The notes under the pieces are model-generated. The model was not told where the DNA came from, did not search any database, and saw only the letters and a program-made list of their open reading frames with translations. The position numbers were made by a program, and so were the translations under genes. Below, piece by piece: positions 10,728 to 18,041 of a DNA stretch of 64,000 bases. The stretch comes from Patescibacteria group bacterium (GTDB taxonomy: Bacteria > Patescibacteriota > Patescibacteriia > 2-12-FULL-60-25): NCBI GenBank assembly GCA_028715505.1, contig JAQURS010000001.1:62001-126000 (forward strand), read 5' to 3'. Positions within the stretch are counted from its first letter, which is position 1. Each line of letters opens with the position of its first letter.

Positions 10728-10743
10728 CCCGCTGCCGGACTAA
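10720..10743 (+). repeat. 24-bp direct repeat, copy 2 (5S-derived)
   Basis: An exact copy of 9379-9402. It overlaps the last codons and TAG stop of the nucleotidyltransferase gene. Confidence 0.85.
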
Positions 10744-10745
10744 TG

Positions 10746-10772
10746 AAAAAACCTCCATAACGGAGGTTTTTT
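10746..10772 (+). terminator. Second 5S-type terminator
   Basis: AAAACCTCC/GGAGGTTTT hairpin with T-run, similar to but not identical with the 5S terminator at 9402-9435. Confidence 0.75.
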
Positions 10773-10812
10773 CAATTCTTCTGAAACGGCTACTAGTCAC
10801 CGTTTCGGAAGG

Positions 10813-10842
10813 AATCCCGTCAATGAGCCCGACGGGAAGGGG
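10813..10842 (-). repeat. 3'-flank hairpin repeat, copy 1
   Basis: TCCCGTC/GACGGGA hairpin lacking a T-run, downstream of the 10867 gene. A sibling lies at 11374-11404, downstream of the next gene. Confidence 0.5.
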
Positions 10843-10866
10843 AGTGTGTGAGGATGGTTGCAGGTG

Positions 10867-11301
10867 TCAGCGCTTCTTGGCCGCTTCAGTGTAGAGGAGA
10901 GCGAGCCTTTTGAGCTCAATCAAAGTTTCAGGTGAGATCGCATCCTCGCGACCAGCTTGGAACAGCTCGCCCTTCAGCCCCGGGTTCTCGCTGATATTAT
11001 CTCCGTAGGTCGTGTACTCAGGAACAAGCGGGCCTGACGGATCTATCTTGATCATATTCTTGGTTTTGCATACCCATGTCGCTTTGCCCGTGATGTCTCC
11101 ATTTGCCAAGGCTTGCTCGACAGCCTGGTTAATCCTTTCGCGGAAAAATGTTGACATGCAGCACGGGCAAAGGAAGCTAATTTTACCTTCCCAGCAGTTT
11201 AGGATATAACCCTGCCCTGTTTCGATTACCAGGAAGAATAGGTAATGCGGGTCGAAGTAGCCTAAGTAATCGATTTTGGTCGTCCCTTTTATGTAATCCA
11301 T
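10867..11301 (-). CDS. Hypothetical protein with Cys cluster
   Basis: A 144-residue protein of unknown function. GGAGGGTTGAA precedes the start MDYIKGTTKIDYLG. The N-terminal half is strand-rich (HYLFFLVIETGQGYILNCWE). A CPCC motif near residue 46 (ISFLCPCCMSTFF) could bind metal or be redox active, but no second Cys pair is obvious. It probably shares the promoter of the upstream minus-strand gene (11414-12133), since both have the same style of hairpin in their 3' flank. Confidence 0.6.
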   Translation of the reverse strand: MDYIKGTTKIDYLGYFDPHYLFFLVIETGQGYILNCWEGKISFLCPCCMSTFFRERINQAVEQALANGDITGKATWVCKTKNMIKIDPSGPLVPEYTTYGDNISENPGLKGELFQAGREDAISPETLIELKRLALLYTEAAKKR

Positions 11302-11373
11302 TTCAACCCTCCGGTAGATTGTTGAAGTTCGTTCTCCCTATCATCCGACCAATTACTTGATCGTCTGAATTGA

Positions 11374-11404
11374 GATCCCGTCTATGAACCCGACGGGAAG
11401 GGAA
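11374..11404 (-). repeat. 3'-flank hairpin repeat, copy 2
   Basis: ATCCCGTC/GACGGGA hairpin downstream of the 11414 gene; the flanking GGGAAGG is also shared with copy 1. Confidence 0.5.
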
Positions 11405-11413
11405 GGAAGATTG

Positions 11414-12133
11414 TCAGAGACGGCCGCCCCAGTAGATCGTGTAGCCTGTTTCGTGAACTAGTTCGTCCCAGGCGGCATTGCATCCGAGACGGAGCAAATC
11501 CTCAGCCTTTTCTCTGCAGGCTTCGGCTAGTCTGCCCACGAAGTGCGGTCGGATGCCGGTGTAGCTGGTGATTTCTTTCATGCTCGTCCAAGCGCACATA
11601 TCCACGCAGTCCAGGTATTTTCTCATCACCACCGGACGCAACACGCCTTGCCAATCGGGTTTGTTTCCGGTGCGTTCGGCAAGATCGTAGATGGCTTCAC
11701 GTGCATCACGGAAGGTGTAGCGGCAGAAGCACCGGGCATATTCTCTCTGCGCTTTCTGCATCTCGATGGGCATCTCGAGTGCCGCTTTGAGCGCCTTTGG
11801 TTGGCGCTCGGCGTAGCCATCTACCGAGTAATGGATGTCCAGCGGGTCAGAGACGTTGGCAAGGATACTTACATCGCATCCTACTCGATCGCACAAGCCG
11901 CATAGCACGTGGTTTCCGTCCCATCCGTCCCATTTCCCCTCAATTTTCGGGGGGTTAAGGTCGAAGCCTACGACGATCACGTCTGGCTTGAGGTTGGCAA
12001 TCAGCTCGTAGGTTCGTTCGATGGACACGAAAGGTTCAAGCGGAAGAAGCTCATGGTCTTTTCCGCATCCGGACTCTTCCCATTGCTGTTTGACTTCATC
12101 CATCTTGCCGTCGATAAACAGTACTTTGGCCAT
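11414..12133 (-). CDS. Receiver-like protein of unknown function
   Basis: A 239-residue protein. Its first 100 residues (MAKVLFIDGKMDEVKQQWEE ... PDVIVVGFDL ... DVSILANVSDP) have the alternating strand/helix order of a CheY-like receiver, but the usual phospho-acceptor Asp pattern is altered, so this is a fold-level suggestion. The rest is helical with several Cys (CFCRYTF, LDCVDMCAW). The ribosome site AGAGGTGG precedes ATGGCC. The promoter at 12180-12208 is near consensus. It is probably co-transcribed with 10867-11301. Confidence 0.55.
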   Translation of the reverse strand: MAKVLFIDGKMDEVKQQWEESGCGKDHELLPLEPFVSIERTYELIANLKPDVIVVGFDLNPPKIEGKWDGWDGNHVLCGLCDRVGCDVSILANVSDPLDIHYSVDGYAERQPKALKAALEMPIEMQKAQREYARCFCRYTFRDAREAIYDLAERTGNKPDWQGVLRPVVMRKYLDCVDMCAWTSMKEITSYTGIRPHFVGRLAEACREKAEDLLRLGCNAAWDELVHETGYTIYWGGRL

Positions 12134-12179
12134 GGGCCACCTCTTTGTTCAGTTGTCGAGTTCCGATGTTTGATTAAGA

Positions 12180-12208
12180 ACTATATCAGAAATTTCGTTA
12201 ATTGTCAA
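12180..12208 (-). promoter_or_regulatory. Promoter of the 11414-12133 gene
   Basis: TTGACA on the minus strand (12203-12208), 17-bp spacer, TATAGT (12180-12185). Confidence 0.75.
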
Positions 12209-12282
12209 CAGTTTTGCTTATATTACGAACTTAAATACTAAAATTAGGCTATATTCTCAAGAATAGTTGTCGTCAAAAATAA

Positions 12283-12311
12283 TTGACAAAATGGCAATTT
12301 TATGTTATTAT
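12283..12311 (+). promoter_or_regulatory. Promoter giving a leaderless regulator mRNA
   Basis: TTGACA (12283-12288), 17-bp spacer, TATTAT (12306-12311). The ATG is only 8 bases past the -10, so the transcript should start at or next to the start codon. Confidence 0.75.
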
Positions 12312-12318
12312 CTTAAAT

Positions 12319-13113
12319 ATGCCAAAAATTATCGAGATTTTAAGCGCTTTTTCCTTATCGGACATGGAGTCTAAGATTTATTTATCCGCTTTGGGCATGG
12401 ATAAACCAGTTGTTACCCAAATAGCCAAAAAAATCGGCATGAACCGTACTGCTACGTATCACCACATTAACCATCTGCTCGAAAAGGGTTTTCTCAAGCA
12501 AAGCAGGAAGGGGAGAGTGGTACAGCTGGTAGCCGTCCCGCCGGTTGAGGTCGCGGAACGCTTCGATCGTCTGTCCACGGATTTCCGAAGCCTGGTCCCG
12601 CAACTCGAATCCCTGAAGAAGATCTCGCGCGAGACGCCCGTCATCGAGATCAAGGAATCGCGGCAAGGTTACGCCGAAGTTTATGAAGAACTCTCATCTT
12701 TACCCGAAGGAGCCATGTTCAGAGTTTTGGAAGGCGCCGCGGCCATGAAAAAGGAGTTGCATTTGCTGACCGAAAAGGAATTAAATAAGTTTTATAACAG
12801 GGTCGTTGAACGCAAAATCTTAACTCGCGCCATATTTACGTCGGAGTCAATTAATTTCGTCTACAGTGAATTGAGTCCGTCGAATCTAGATGTTTTGAAA
12901 AAACGCATTTGGCAATTAAAAACAATTTCCGAAAGTCAGTTGCCCTTTAGCCAACTCATGTTCGTTTATGGAGAAAAAATCGCGTTCATGTTCCCGGAAT
13001 CTTCATTGGTCATGACCATCAAACATAAGGGCATTGCCGACGCCATGGCGGCCATGTTCGAGGGATTGAATAGTTTCGCAAAACCAATCGAACGTCCTTG
13101 GGAAAGAAAATAA
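12319..13113 (+). CDS. TrmB-type transcriptional regulator
   Basis: A 264-residue protein. Residues about 5-75 form a winged helix-turn-helix: LSDMESKIYLSALGM, PVVTQIAKKIGMNRTATYHH as the recognition region, and the wing KQSRKGRVVQLVAV. This N-terminal arrangement is characteristic of the TrmB family, which often senses sugars. A short coiled stretch follows, then a C-terminal domain of mixed strands and helices (GAMFRVLEGAAAMKKEL ... LMFVYGEKIAFMF), as in other bacterial TrmB-like proteins. Its target is unknown. It starts 8 bases after the -10, so translation is leaderless. Confidence 0.8.
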   Translation: MPKIIEILSAFSLSDMESKIYLSALGMDKPVVTQIAKKIGMNRTATYHHINHLLEKGFLKQSRKGRVVQLVAVPPVEVAERFDRLSTDFRSLVPQLESLKKISRETPVIEIKESRQGYAEVYEELSSLPEGAMFRVLEGAAAMKKELHLLTEKELNKFYNRVVERKILTRAIFTSESINFVYSELSPSNLDVLKKRIWQLKTISESQLPFSQLMFVYGEKIAFMFPESSLVMTIKHKGIADAMAAMFEGLNSFAKPIERPWERK

Positions 13114-13144
13114 AAAAACACTCTCAGCGATTGCTTCAAGTGTC
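13113..13144 (-). terminator. Terminator of the 13136 gene
   Basis: On the minus strand ACACTT pairs with AGAGTGT, followed by seven T; it overlaps the gene's stop. Related hairpins lie at 13806 and 14382. Confidence 0.65.
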
Positions 13145-13729
13145 GAGGTGGTCGTACGGATGGTTTTGGTAGGGAGCTACGGAAATCACGTAGTCCTTGT
13201 TGATGAAGAAGTACATGTCGGGATAGCCCACTCGTTCGAGCTTGCAGTAGACGACCTGGCCGCGCCGCCCTTGTAGTTTATGCGCGTCCGGATCGACTCT
13301 TGTGAGCTTGGAGCATCCGGCGCTCAACTCGGAAACGCTCTGTTCCAGTTTCACGAACCTGGTTTCGTCGGCACCCGCCTCATTAAAGAAAGAAGCGTAA
13401 GCGTTCTTTGCGATGGCGGAGTGGTCCATGATCTTTCCCTGAGCCAGGGAAAGGGCGACGAACTCGAGTACCTGGTCGGGAGTCGGTTCGATGTACATGG
13501 TCCCGTAAATCCGGAAGAATTGGAGCATGGCAGTGATCTTTACCGCCCTCTCTGGATTATCCAGAGCCAGGTTCACCGTTTTACCGACGAGGTCTTCCGA
13601 CGCGCTGGCCTGGAAGTGCAGCAAGAGCATGGAAAACTCGACCCGAGCCAGGCCGAATGTCACTTTGCATACTGAGTTACTGACGGTGATTGCAATTCCC
13701 CCGGGTCGCACGTCATCAATCTTCCACAT
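13136..13729 (-). CDS. Hypothetical protein
   Basis: A 197-residue protein without recognisable domain. The start MWKIDDVRPGGIAITV follows AGGAAAGGGA; an in-frame start 14 codons upstream lacks a ribosome site. The N-terminal third is strand-rich (CKVTFGLARVEFSMLLLHFQ), the middle is helical (TPDQVLEFVALSLAQGK), and the C-terminal part is strand-rich again (YPDMYFFINKDYVISV). No signal peptide is seen. It is one of three neighbouring minus-strand cassettes with matching terminators. Confidence 0.6.
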   Translation of the reverse strand: MWKIDDVRPGGIAITVSNSVCKVTFGLARVEFSMLLLHFQASASEDLVGKTVNLALDNPERAVKITAMLQFFRIYGTMYIEPTPDQVLEFVALSLAQGKIMDHSAIAKNAYASFFNEAGADETRFVKLEQSVSELSAGCSKLTRVDPDAHKLQGRRGQVVYCKLERVGYPDMYFFINKDYVISVAPYQNHPYDHLDT

Positions 13730-13761
13730 GGCAGTTCCCTTTCCTGAAAGGATCTGGAAAA

Positions 13762-13790
13762 AGGTAACCACGATAAAGTGAGTTTGTCAA
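13762..13790 (-). promoter_or_regulatory. Promoter of the 13136 gene
   Basis: TTGACA (13785-13790), 17-bp spacer, TTACCT (13762-13767) on the minus strand. Confidence 0.6.
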
Positions 13791-13805
13791 CGGATTGGGA
13801 GACAA

Positions 13806-13837
13806 TAAAAAAGCACTCTTGAATCACAATGAGTGCT
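13806..13837 (-). terminator. Terminator of the 13865 gene
   Basis: Minus strand GCACTC/GAGTGC stem followed by six T. Confidence 0.75.
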
Positions 13838-13864
13838 GGAAATGAGAGCGACGGTGACACGCAG

Positions 13865-14287
13865 TTAGTTAATATCCGCGCGCTCCCTTTGAAGAGCATT
13901 AGCCATTCCGTCGATGATTTCGACCGCTCCTTTGAAATGGCGCAAAACTAGAGGCGTGCGGATGTAGACTACGGTCGACGGTTCGGTTCGTATGCTGCTC
14001 CATTGTTTTGCCGAACCCAAGAGGGAACTTCCCCGGTCGCTGTCCGCTCGCATGAAAATGTAAACCGGTTTGCTTCCGCGGCTCATCCGTTGTCTGATTT
14101 CTTCGCCCACAAGCCTTTGAGATTCTGGGAGTCGCCCCCAACACTTATCGCAGATCGCGCAGTTCGGGACGTCTATTTTGATTTCGCCGGGCAGCAGGAG
14201 TATACCCTTGGCTCGCTGTTCGAGCCTATAGAGTATTCCAAAGCCTTCATAGATTGTTTCTCTGCAGCAACCGCACGCAAGGGACAT
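13865..14287 (-). CDS. Hypothetical Cys-rich small protein
   Basis: A 140-residue protein. CGCC at residues 5-8 and CAICDKCW around 43-50 give two Cys clusters in the first 50 residues that could form a zinc site like a degenerate zinc ribbon. The C-terminal part (SKPVYIFMRADSDRG, STVVYIRTPLVLRHF) is strand-rich. AAGGAG precedes the start. It has its own promoter (14330-14358) and terminator. Function unknown. Confidence 0.6.
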   Translation of the reverse strand: MSLACGCCRETIYEGFGILYRLEQRAKGILLLPGEIKIDVPNCAICDKCWGRLPESQRLVGEEIRQRMSRGSKPVYIFMRADSDRGSSLLGSAKQWSSIRTEPSTVVYIRTPLVLRHFKGAVEIIDGMANALQRERADIN

Positions 14288-14329
14288 GGCTTACTCCTTG
14301 AAGGTACGTTTGGCATTGTTAACGTAAGG

Positions 14330-14358
14330 AGGCTAGCGTTTTTAGAGTAATAAGTCAA
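14330..14358 (-). promoter_or_regulatory. Promoter of the 13865 gene
   Basis: TTGACT (14353-14358), 17-bp spacer, TAGCCT (14330-14335) on the minus strand. Confidence 0.6.
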
Positions 14359-14381
14359 GCAATAAAACCGATGAGAAAAAG

Positions 14382-14412
14382 AAAAACACTCTCAGCTGTC
14401 GCTTCGAGTGCC
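14382..14412 (-). terminator. Terminator of the 14432 gene
   Basis: GCACTC/GAGAGTGT stem on the minus strand, closely similar to the hairpin at 13113-13144, with a short T-run. Confidence 0.6.
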
Positions 14413-14431
14413 AGAATATCGATGTGAGAGT

Positions 14432-14746
14432 TTATTTCTCTCGTTTCTTCTTTGTGCCGAAGGCGAGGTAAACGATCAGGGTTGGAAGAACGAGCAGCAG
14501 GACGATGCCGATGCCCCTGAGTTTGGGTTTGATCTCGATCGGGGCCGCGTCATAGATCATATATAAAAAGGGTGCGAAGGCCAGGATGCCGGCAATACTC
14601 GAGGCGATCGATACGACGTGCCGGATGATTTCGTTTGGACCTTTGGGAAGGCGGCGTTCGGCAAACAGGCCGATCGTGCATAGAACCATCCAGAACAAAA
14701 ACCAAAGCGGATAGTGGGAGACGATGAAGTCCGTTATTTGGTACAT
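14432..14746 (-). CDS. Small three-span membrane protein
   Basis: A 104-residue protein with three hydrophobic segments (PLWFLFWMVLCTIGLF; VSIASSIAGILAFAPFLYMI; GIGIVLLLVLPTLIVYLAF) and a Lys/Arg tail KKKREK. No known family is recognised. AAGAGGT precedes the start. Its leader, upstream of the start, resembles that of the previous cassette (both carry AGGTACGTTT on the plus strand), which suggests duplication of the regulatory segment. Confidence 0.6.
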   Translation of the reverse strand: MYQITDFIVSHYPLWFLFWMVLCTIGLFAERRLPKGPNEIIRHVVSIASSIAGILAFAPFLYMIYDAAPIEIKPKLRGIGIVLLLVLPTLIVYLAFGTKKKREK

Positions 14747-14802
14747 GACTACCTCTTTTAGGCTCGAAGGTACGTTTCCGTTGCATCATTCACGACTACG
14801 GG

Positions 14803-14831
14803 AGACTAGCGCTTTTTTGGAATTGGGTCAA
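14803..14831 (-). promoter_or_regulatory. Promoter of the 14432 gene
   Basis: TTGACC (14826-14831), 17-bp spacer, TAGTCT (14803-14808) on the minus strand. Confidence 0.6.
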
Positions 14832-14898
14832 GCATTAAAGCTGTCATAATCTTCAGAAAAACCAGTTAAGCAAGCAATTAATGATATAATGCCCGCGT

Positions 14899-16383
14899 AT
14901 GAAGCGTTTTAAACTCAAATCAACACTGAAAAGCGTCCTCATTTTGGCGGGCATTGGCATAGCCGTCGGACTGGCGATATTTGCCTTGGTCATTTTGATC
15001 CCGCGGCTTTTCAGGAAGCCGTCACTCCAAGCCGGGGGCAAATTCGTAGTGCCCGCCGCATCCTGGCACCCGGAAATCGCGACCAATGAATATTGGGATT
15101 ACGGGACTTTGAACAACCTTAAGCTTTACGTCAACAACACCGACCGCAACGTCATTTACGCGCTGAATCCAGAAACCGGAAAAATTGTTTGGAGCATCTG
15201 GGGCAAGGATTATGGGATCGACGGTTATGAAATCCGCATGAAAGATGACCATCTTTTTTTAAGCAGCGGGACGGGCGATAAGGATTACACTGGCCTTTGG
15301 GTTTTCGATAAGAACGGGCGCTTTGCCTGGAACCATGCTTTCCTTGGTTATTTGGACATGCCGCAAATGCTCTCGATTCCTGACGGGAAAGTCGTGCTCG
15401 AAAGTAGTTCTGATACGAGCTCGTGCTTAAAGGGCTGCGGTGTTTTATGTGAAGGCACTAAACCGCCAGAGGCTTGGTGCACCACGCATGAAACTTGGGC
15501 TTTTGAACTCGCGACTGGCAAAGTCGCTTGGGTCAACCGGACCGGTACTTATTTTGGCTGGGCCTTATCCTTGAATGACGATGGAAACATTGATTCTTCG
15601 GGCGGCGGGTGGGGAGGGTTTGTTCAAAACTACACTTTGAGTTCAAAAACCGGAGAAGTCATTAGCCATAAAGCGATTCTTTACAATGCCAGCGCGGGCG
15701 GTGGGTCGGGTTTGCAATACAACCAGGAAGATCAAACGGTATCTTTTATAAACGGTACCAACAGTTATATCCACGATACGAAATGGCAAGTAAAATCCGG
15801 CAGCAAATTGTATAAATTAATCAGCGAGCACGTGGACGACGGCAATTTAAGATTGACCGCCTTGGCCAATAATTTATTGATTGATGAAAAACTGAGCGAT
15901 GGTTCAAATCTGACGCATGCTTTTGACGCGAAAGACGGAAAATTCCTTTGGACGGTTGATTTGGATTCAAAGCATTTTAGTTTTTACAAGGCGATAGAAT
16001 ACGATGATTCATTGATTGTGCACTTACTTTATAAATCGGAATGCATCGATATTTGCGATACCTGTCCTAAAAATTCTTGGATTTGCGTTGACACAGAACC
16101 GTCAAAAGAATGCAAAGCTTGCCAAGAGAGACAGCTCGCAAAACCGGATTTTATTACCATGCAAATTATTAAAATCAATCGTCAAAATGGCACAATAGAT
16201 TGGAAATGGCACTATGGCAAAGAGTGGATCTACATTAACTCGATTGTTCCGAATAAAGATGAAACGATTGTTTCGGTTGGGGACGGGGAACCTTATGAAT
16301 ACCGCATTCTTGATTTAGTTACCGGCACGGATAGACCGGCTAAACCCGAAGATATGCCTAGCCCCGCGGGCCCTTTGGATTAG
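14899..16383 (+). CDS. Membrane-anchored PQQ-like beta-propeller protein
   Basis: A 494-residue protein with an N-terminal anchor (residues about 12-35) and an extracytoplasmic domain of PQQ-like propeller repeats: VIYALNPETGKIVWSIWG, TWAFELATGKVAWVNRTG, THAFDAKDGKFLWTVDLD and IIKINRQNGTIDWKWHYG each give the [A/I]xxxxGxxxW blade motif. Enzymatic PQQ ligands are not evident, so a structural or assembly role is more likely than quinoprotein catalysis. Two Cys-rich loops (CLKGCGVLC; CIDICDTCPKNSWIC) probably form disulfides. An extended -10 TATAAT ends 9 bases before the ATG, so the mRNA is leaderless. Confidence 0.8.
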   Translation: MKRFKLKSTLKSVLILAGIGIAVGLAIFALVILIPRLFRKPSLQAGGKFVVPAASWHPEIATNEYWDYGTLNNLKLYVNNTDRNVIYALNPETGKIVWSIWGKDYGIDGYEIRMKDDHLFLSSGTGDKDYTGLWVFDKNGRFAWNHAFLGYLDMPQMLSIPDGKVVLESSSDTSSCLKGCGVLCEGTKPPEAWCTTHETWAFELATGKVAWVNRTGTYFGWALSLNDDGNIDSSGGGWGGFVQNYTLSSKTGEVISHKAILYNASAGGGSGLQYNQEDQTVSFINGTNSYIHDTKWQVKSGSKLYKLISEHVDDGNLRLTALANNLLIDEKLSDGSNLTHAFDAKDGKFLWTVDLDSKHFSFYKAIEYDDSLIVHLLYKSECIDICDTCPKNSWICVDTEPSKECKACQERQLAKPDFITMQIIKINRQNGTIDWKWHYGKEWIYINSIVPNKDETIVSVGDGEPYEYRILDLVTGTDRPAKPEDMPSPAGPLD

Positions 16384-16449
16384 AACGGGTTGCTGGTTGA
16401 CAAAATCGTTCGTCTTGTCCAAGATGATGCCTACCGATGGAGGTTAGGG

Positions 16450-17049
16450 ATGACTATTGAAAACATGAACCTTTCAAGGCAGGTCACGAAACAACTTGCG
16501 GGAGCTTTGATGGCACCGCTCGATGCCGCCGAACTCAAGGAGATAGAGGCTTGGTTGTGCGATCAGCTAAGGGCCATGGCTCCCGAGAGGAAATCTTGGG
16601 AGTTGCTTTGGCACGACAAGGATCTGTTCTTCCGGCCGGACCTGGAAAGGCTGATCAACGGGAGCGTCGTAGGGAGCATCCGGTGCGGAGCGGAGTCGGT
16701 CGACGATCCGAGAAGCCTCGAACAATGGCCGCAAATTTCGTCCTCTCTCCAATTCATCCTGTCCTACACGGATAGGGAACAATTGGAAATCTATGAGGCA
16801 CCGGCGCCGATTCTCGTTGGTTTGAACAACGAGGTTTGGCGCATTGCTTCTAGGGTAGGTCAGGACGGCAAGCCGACCACGGAGCTCTCCGAACTTTGCC
16901 CAGGTGGTGCCATCGACGACATCTTGGCCGTCTTGCTCTGGAGCTGGGAAAAAGGACGGCCCAAGGCCAGCCAGGCCAGGGAGCGCCTGTGTGATTTGAC
17001 CGGACGATGTGTCTCTGACCGCCGTTTCGGTCGTACTTCTTCGCCGTAG
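16450..17049 (+). CDS. Hypothetical protein
   Basis: A 199-residue soluble protein of unknown function. The start MTIENMNLSRQV is chosen for its upstream GGAGGTTAGGG; an upstream TTG start at 16390 lacks support. It is helical at the N terminus (KQLAGALMAPLDAAELKEIE), with a Trp-rich middle (KSWELLWHDKDLFF) and a Lys/Arg-rich end. A TTGACA at about 16398 could be its -35, with a weak -10. Its codon use and signals match the other accessory genes. Confidence 0.6.
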   Translation: MTIENMNLSRQVTKQLAGALMAPLDAAELKEIEAWLCDQLRAMAPERKSWELLWHDKDLFFRPDLERLINGSVVGSIRCGAESVDDPRSLEQWPQISSSLQFILSYTDREQLEIYEAPAPILVGLNNEVWRIASRVGQDGKPTTELSELCPGGAIDDILAVLLWSWEKGRPKASQARERLCDLTGRCVSDRRFGRTSSP

Positions 17050-17074
17050 ATCGATTGATCACGGCTATTTTTTT
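17043..17074 (+). terminator. Terminator of the 16450 gene
   Basis: GCCGT (17043-17047) pairs with ACGGC (17061-17065), followed by a run of T; it overlaps the stop codon. Confidence 0.7.
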
Positions 17075-17075
17075 A

Positions 17076-17101
17076 TAAAAAAACGGCCGATGTTCTGGCC
17101 G
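17076..17101 (-). terminator. Terminator of the 17113 gene
   Basis: Minus strand CGGCC/GGCCG stem followed by seven T. Confidence 0.7.
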
Positions 17102-17112
17102 CAAGGACATGC

Positions 17113-17784
17113 TTAGTTCAGCATGCCGTTTCCGCCTGTTTGGGGCGGCGGTATGTCGGGTATGGATACCTTCATGGCGTTCTGGCAGTTCTGGCAGCGC
17201 ACCAGTATCTGCTTTTTGCCACCGAGCTTATCCGCGGCGATGACGTACTTAGCGCCGCATTTCCCACAGGTAAAACTGATCATCTTGTCTGATCCTTGGG
17301 TCGCCTCCTGCGAGATAATGGAAGGTGCGTTGGCCTGGACCGGCGGCACGTTATCCTTTTCAGGTTCCTCCCAGTCCCAACTTTCGGATGGAGAAACGCT
17401 GCCCACGCGGATTTGGCGATAGAGGGCGTGAACGTGTTCGAGGTTGGGCCCCTGAATATGAGCCTTGATCCGTTGGCCGTCCTCGGTTCTGTCCAGCTTG
17501 GCCGTAGCGGTCTCGTACTTGTATTGTCCCAATGTCTTGGTTGGACAATTTCTATGGAGAGTGATGAACCAACTGTAGCAGGTAACATGCTCACGGAGAG
17601 TGGGCGGGGTGATTTCAGAGACCGGCAGTTGGTCGTTCTTCACCTCATAGTAAGGACGTCCATCAGCATCCAAACAGATCGGGACGTCTTTAAACCGAAT
17701 CTTGATGCCTTTGACGATTACTTTGCCGATCTTTTGCAAAATGTGTTCGCGCGCTTCGTTTGAAAGGTACAATCTCAGAGCCAT
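17113..17784 (-). CDS. Protein with C-terminal MJ0042-like zinc ribbon
   Basis: A 223-residue protein. The start MALRLYLSNEAREH follows AAAGGAG; upstream in-frame codons are unsupported. The N-terminal 140 residues show no known fold. Near the C terminus, MISFTCGKCGAKYVIAADKL, then CQNCQNAMKVS, has the CxxC...CxxC spacing and KLGGKKxxVRC pattern of the MJ0042 zinc-ribbon family, which usually occurs at the ends of bacterial membrane or regulatory proteins. A Pro/Gly tail follows. Role unknown; nucleic-acid or protein binding is plausible. Confidence 0.65.
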   Translation of the reverse strand: MALRLYLSNEAREHILQKIGKVIVKGIKIRFKDVPICLDADGRPYYEVKNDQLPVSEITPPTLREHVTCYSWFITLHRNCPTKTLGQYKYETATAKLDRTEDGQRIKAHIQGPNLEHVHALYRQIRVGSVSPSESWDWEEPEKDNVPPVQANAPSIISQEATQGSDKMISFTCGKCGAKYVIAADKLGGKKQILVRCQNCQNAMKVSIPDIPPPQTGGNGMLN

Positions 17785-17910
17785 GGCCTTTCTCCTTTCT
17801 TCGTCATGCGCCGTCCGCGTCCCCTTGAGGATGGGCGGTACAGGCAGGATCGAGAGATCGCCCGCAGCCATTTACGGGCAACGGGAATATTTAAGCATTC
17901 TTTAAGCAAA

Positions 17911-17938
17911 ATGAAAACGCCCGCCAAAAGGCGGACGG
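17911..17938 (-). terminator. Terminator downstream of the 18042 gene
   Basis: Minus strand CCGCC/GGCGG stem with loop TTTT, followed by GTTTTCATTTTG. Confidence 0.6.
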
Positions 17939-17949
17939 TTTCTTGTAAG

Positions 17950-17993
17950 GTACTCATGATCTCATTAACTTTCGCTGATGAAATCGTGGGTAC
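17950..17993 (-). repeat. Flanking hairpin repeat, copy A
   Basis: GTACTCATGAT pairs with ATCGTGGGTAC. A sibling at 19140-19185 flanks the other side of the 18042 gene. A second strong hairpin, CGGAGCGCC/GGCGCTCCG (17995-18027), follows. Confidence 0.55.
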
Positions 17994-18041
17994 TTCGGAG
18001 CGCCGAGGAAAATTTGGCGCTCCGATGTGGAAGTGAAAGGG

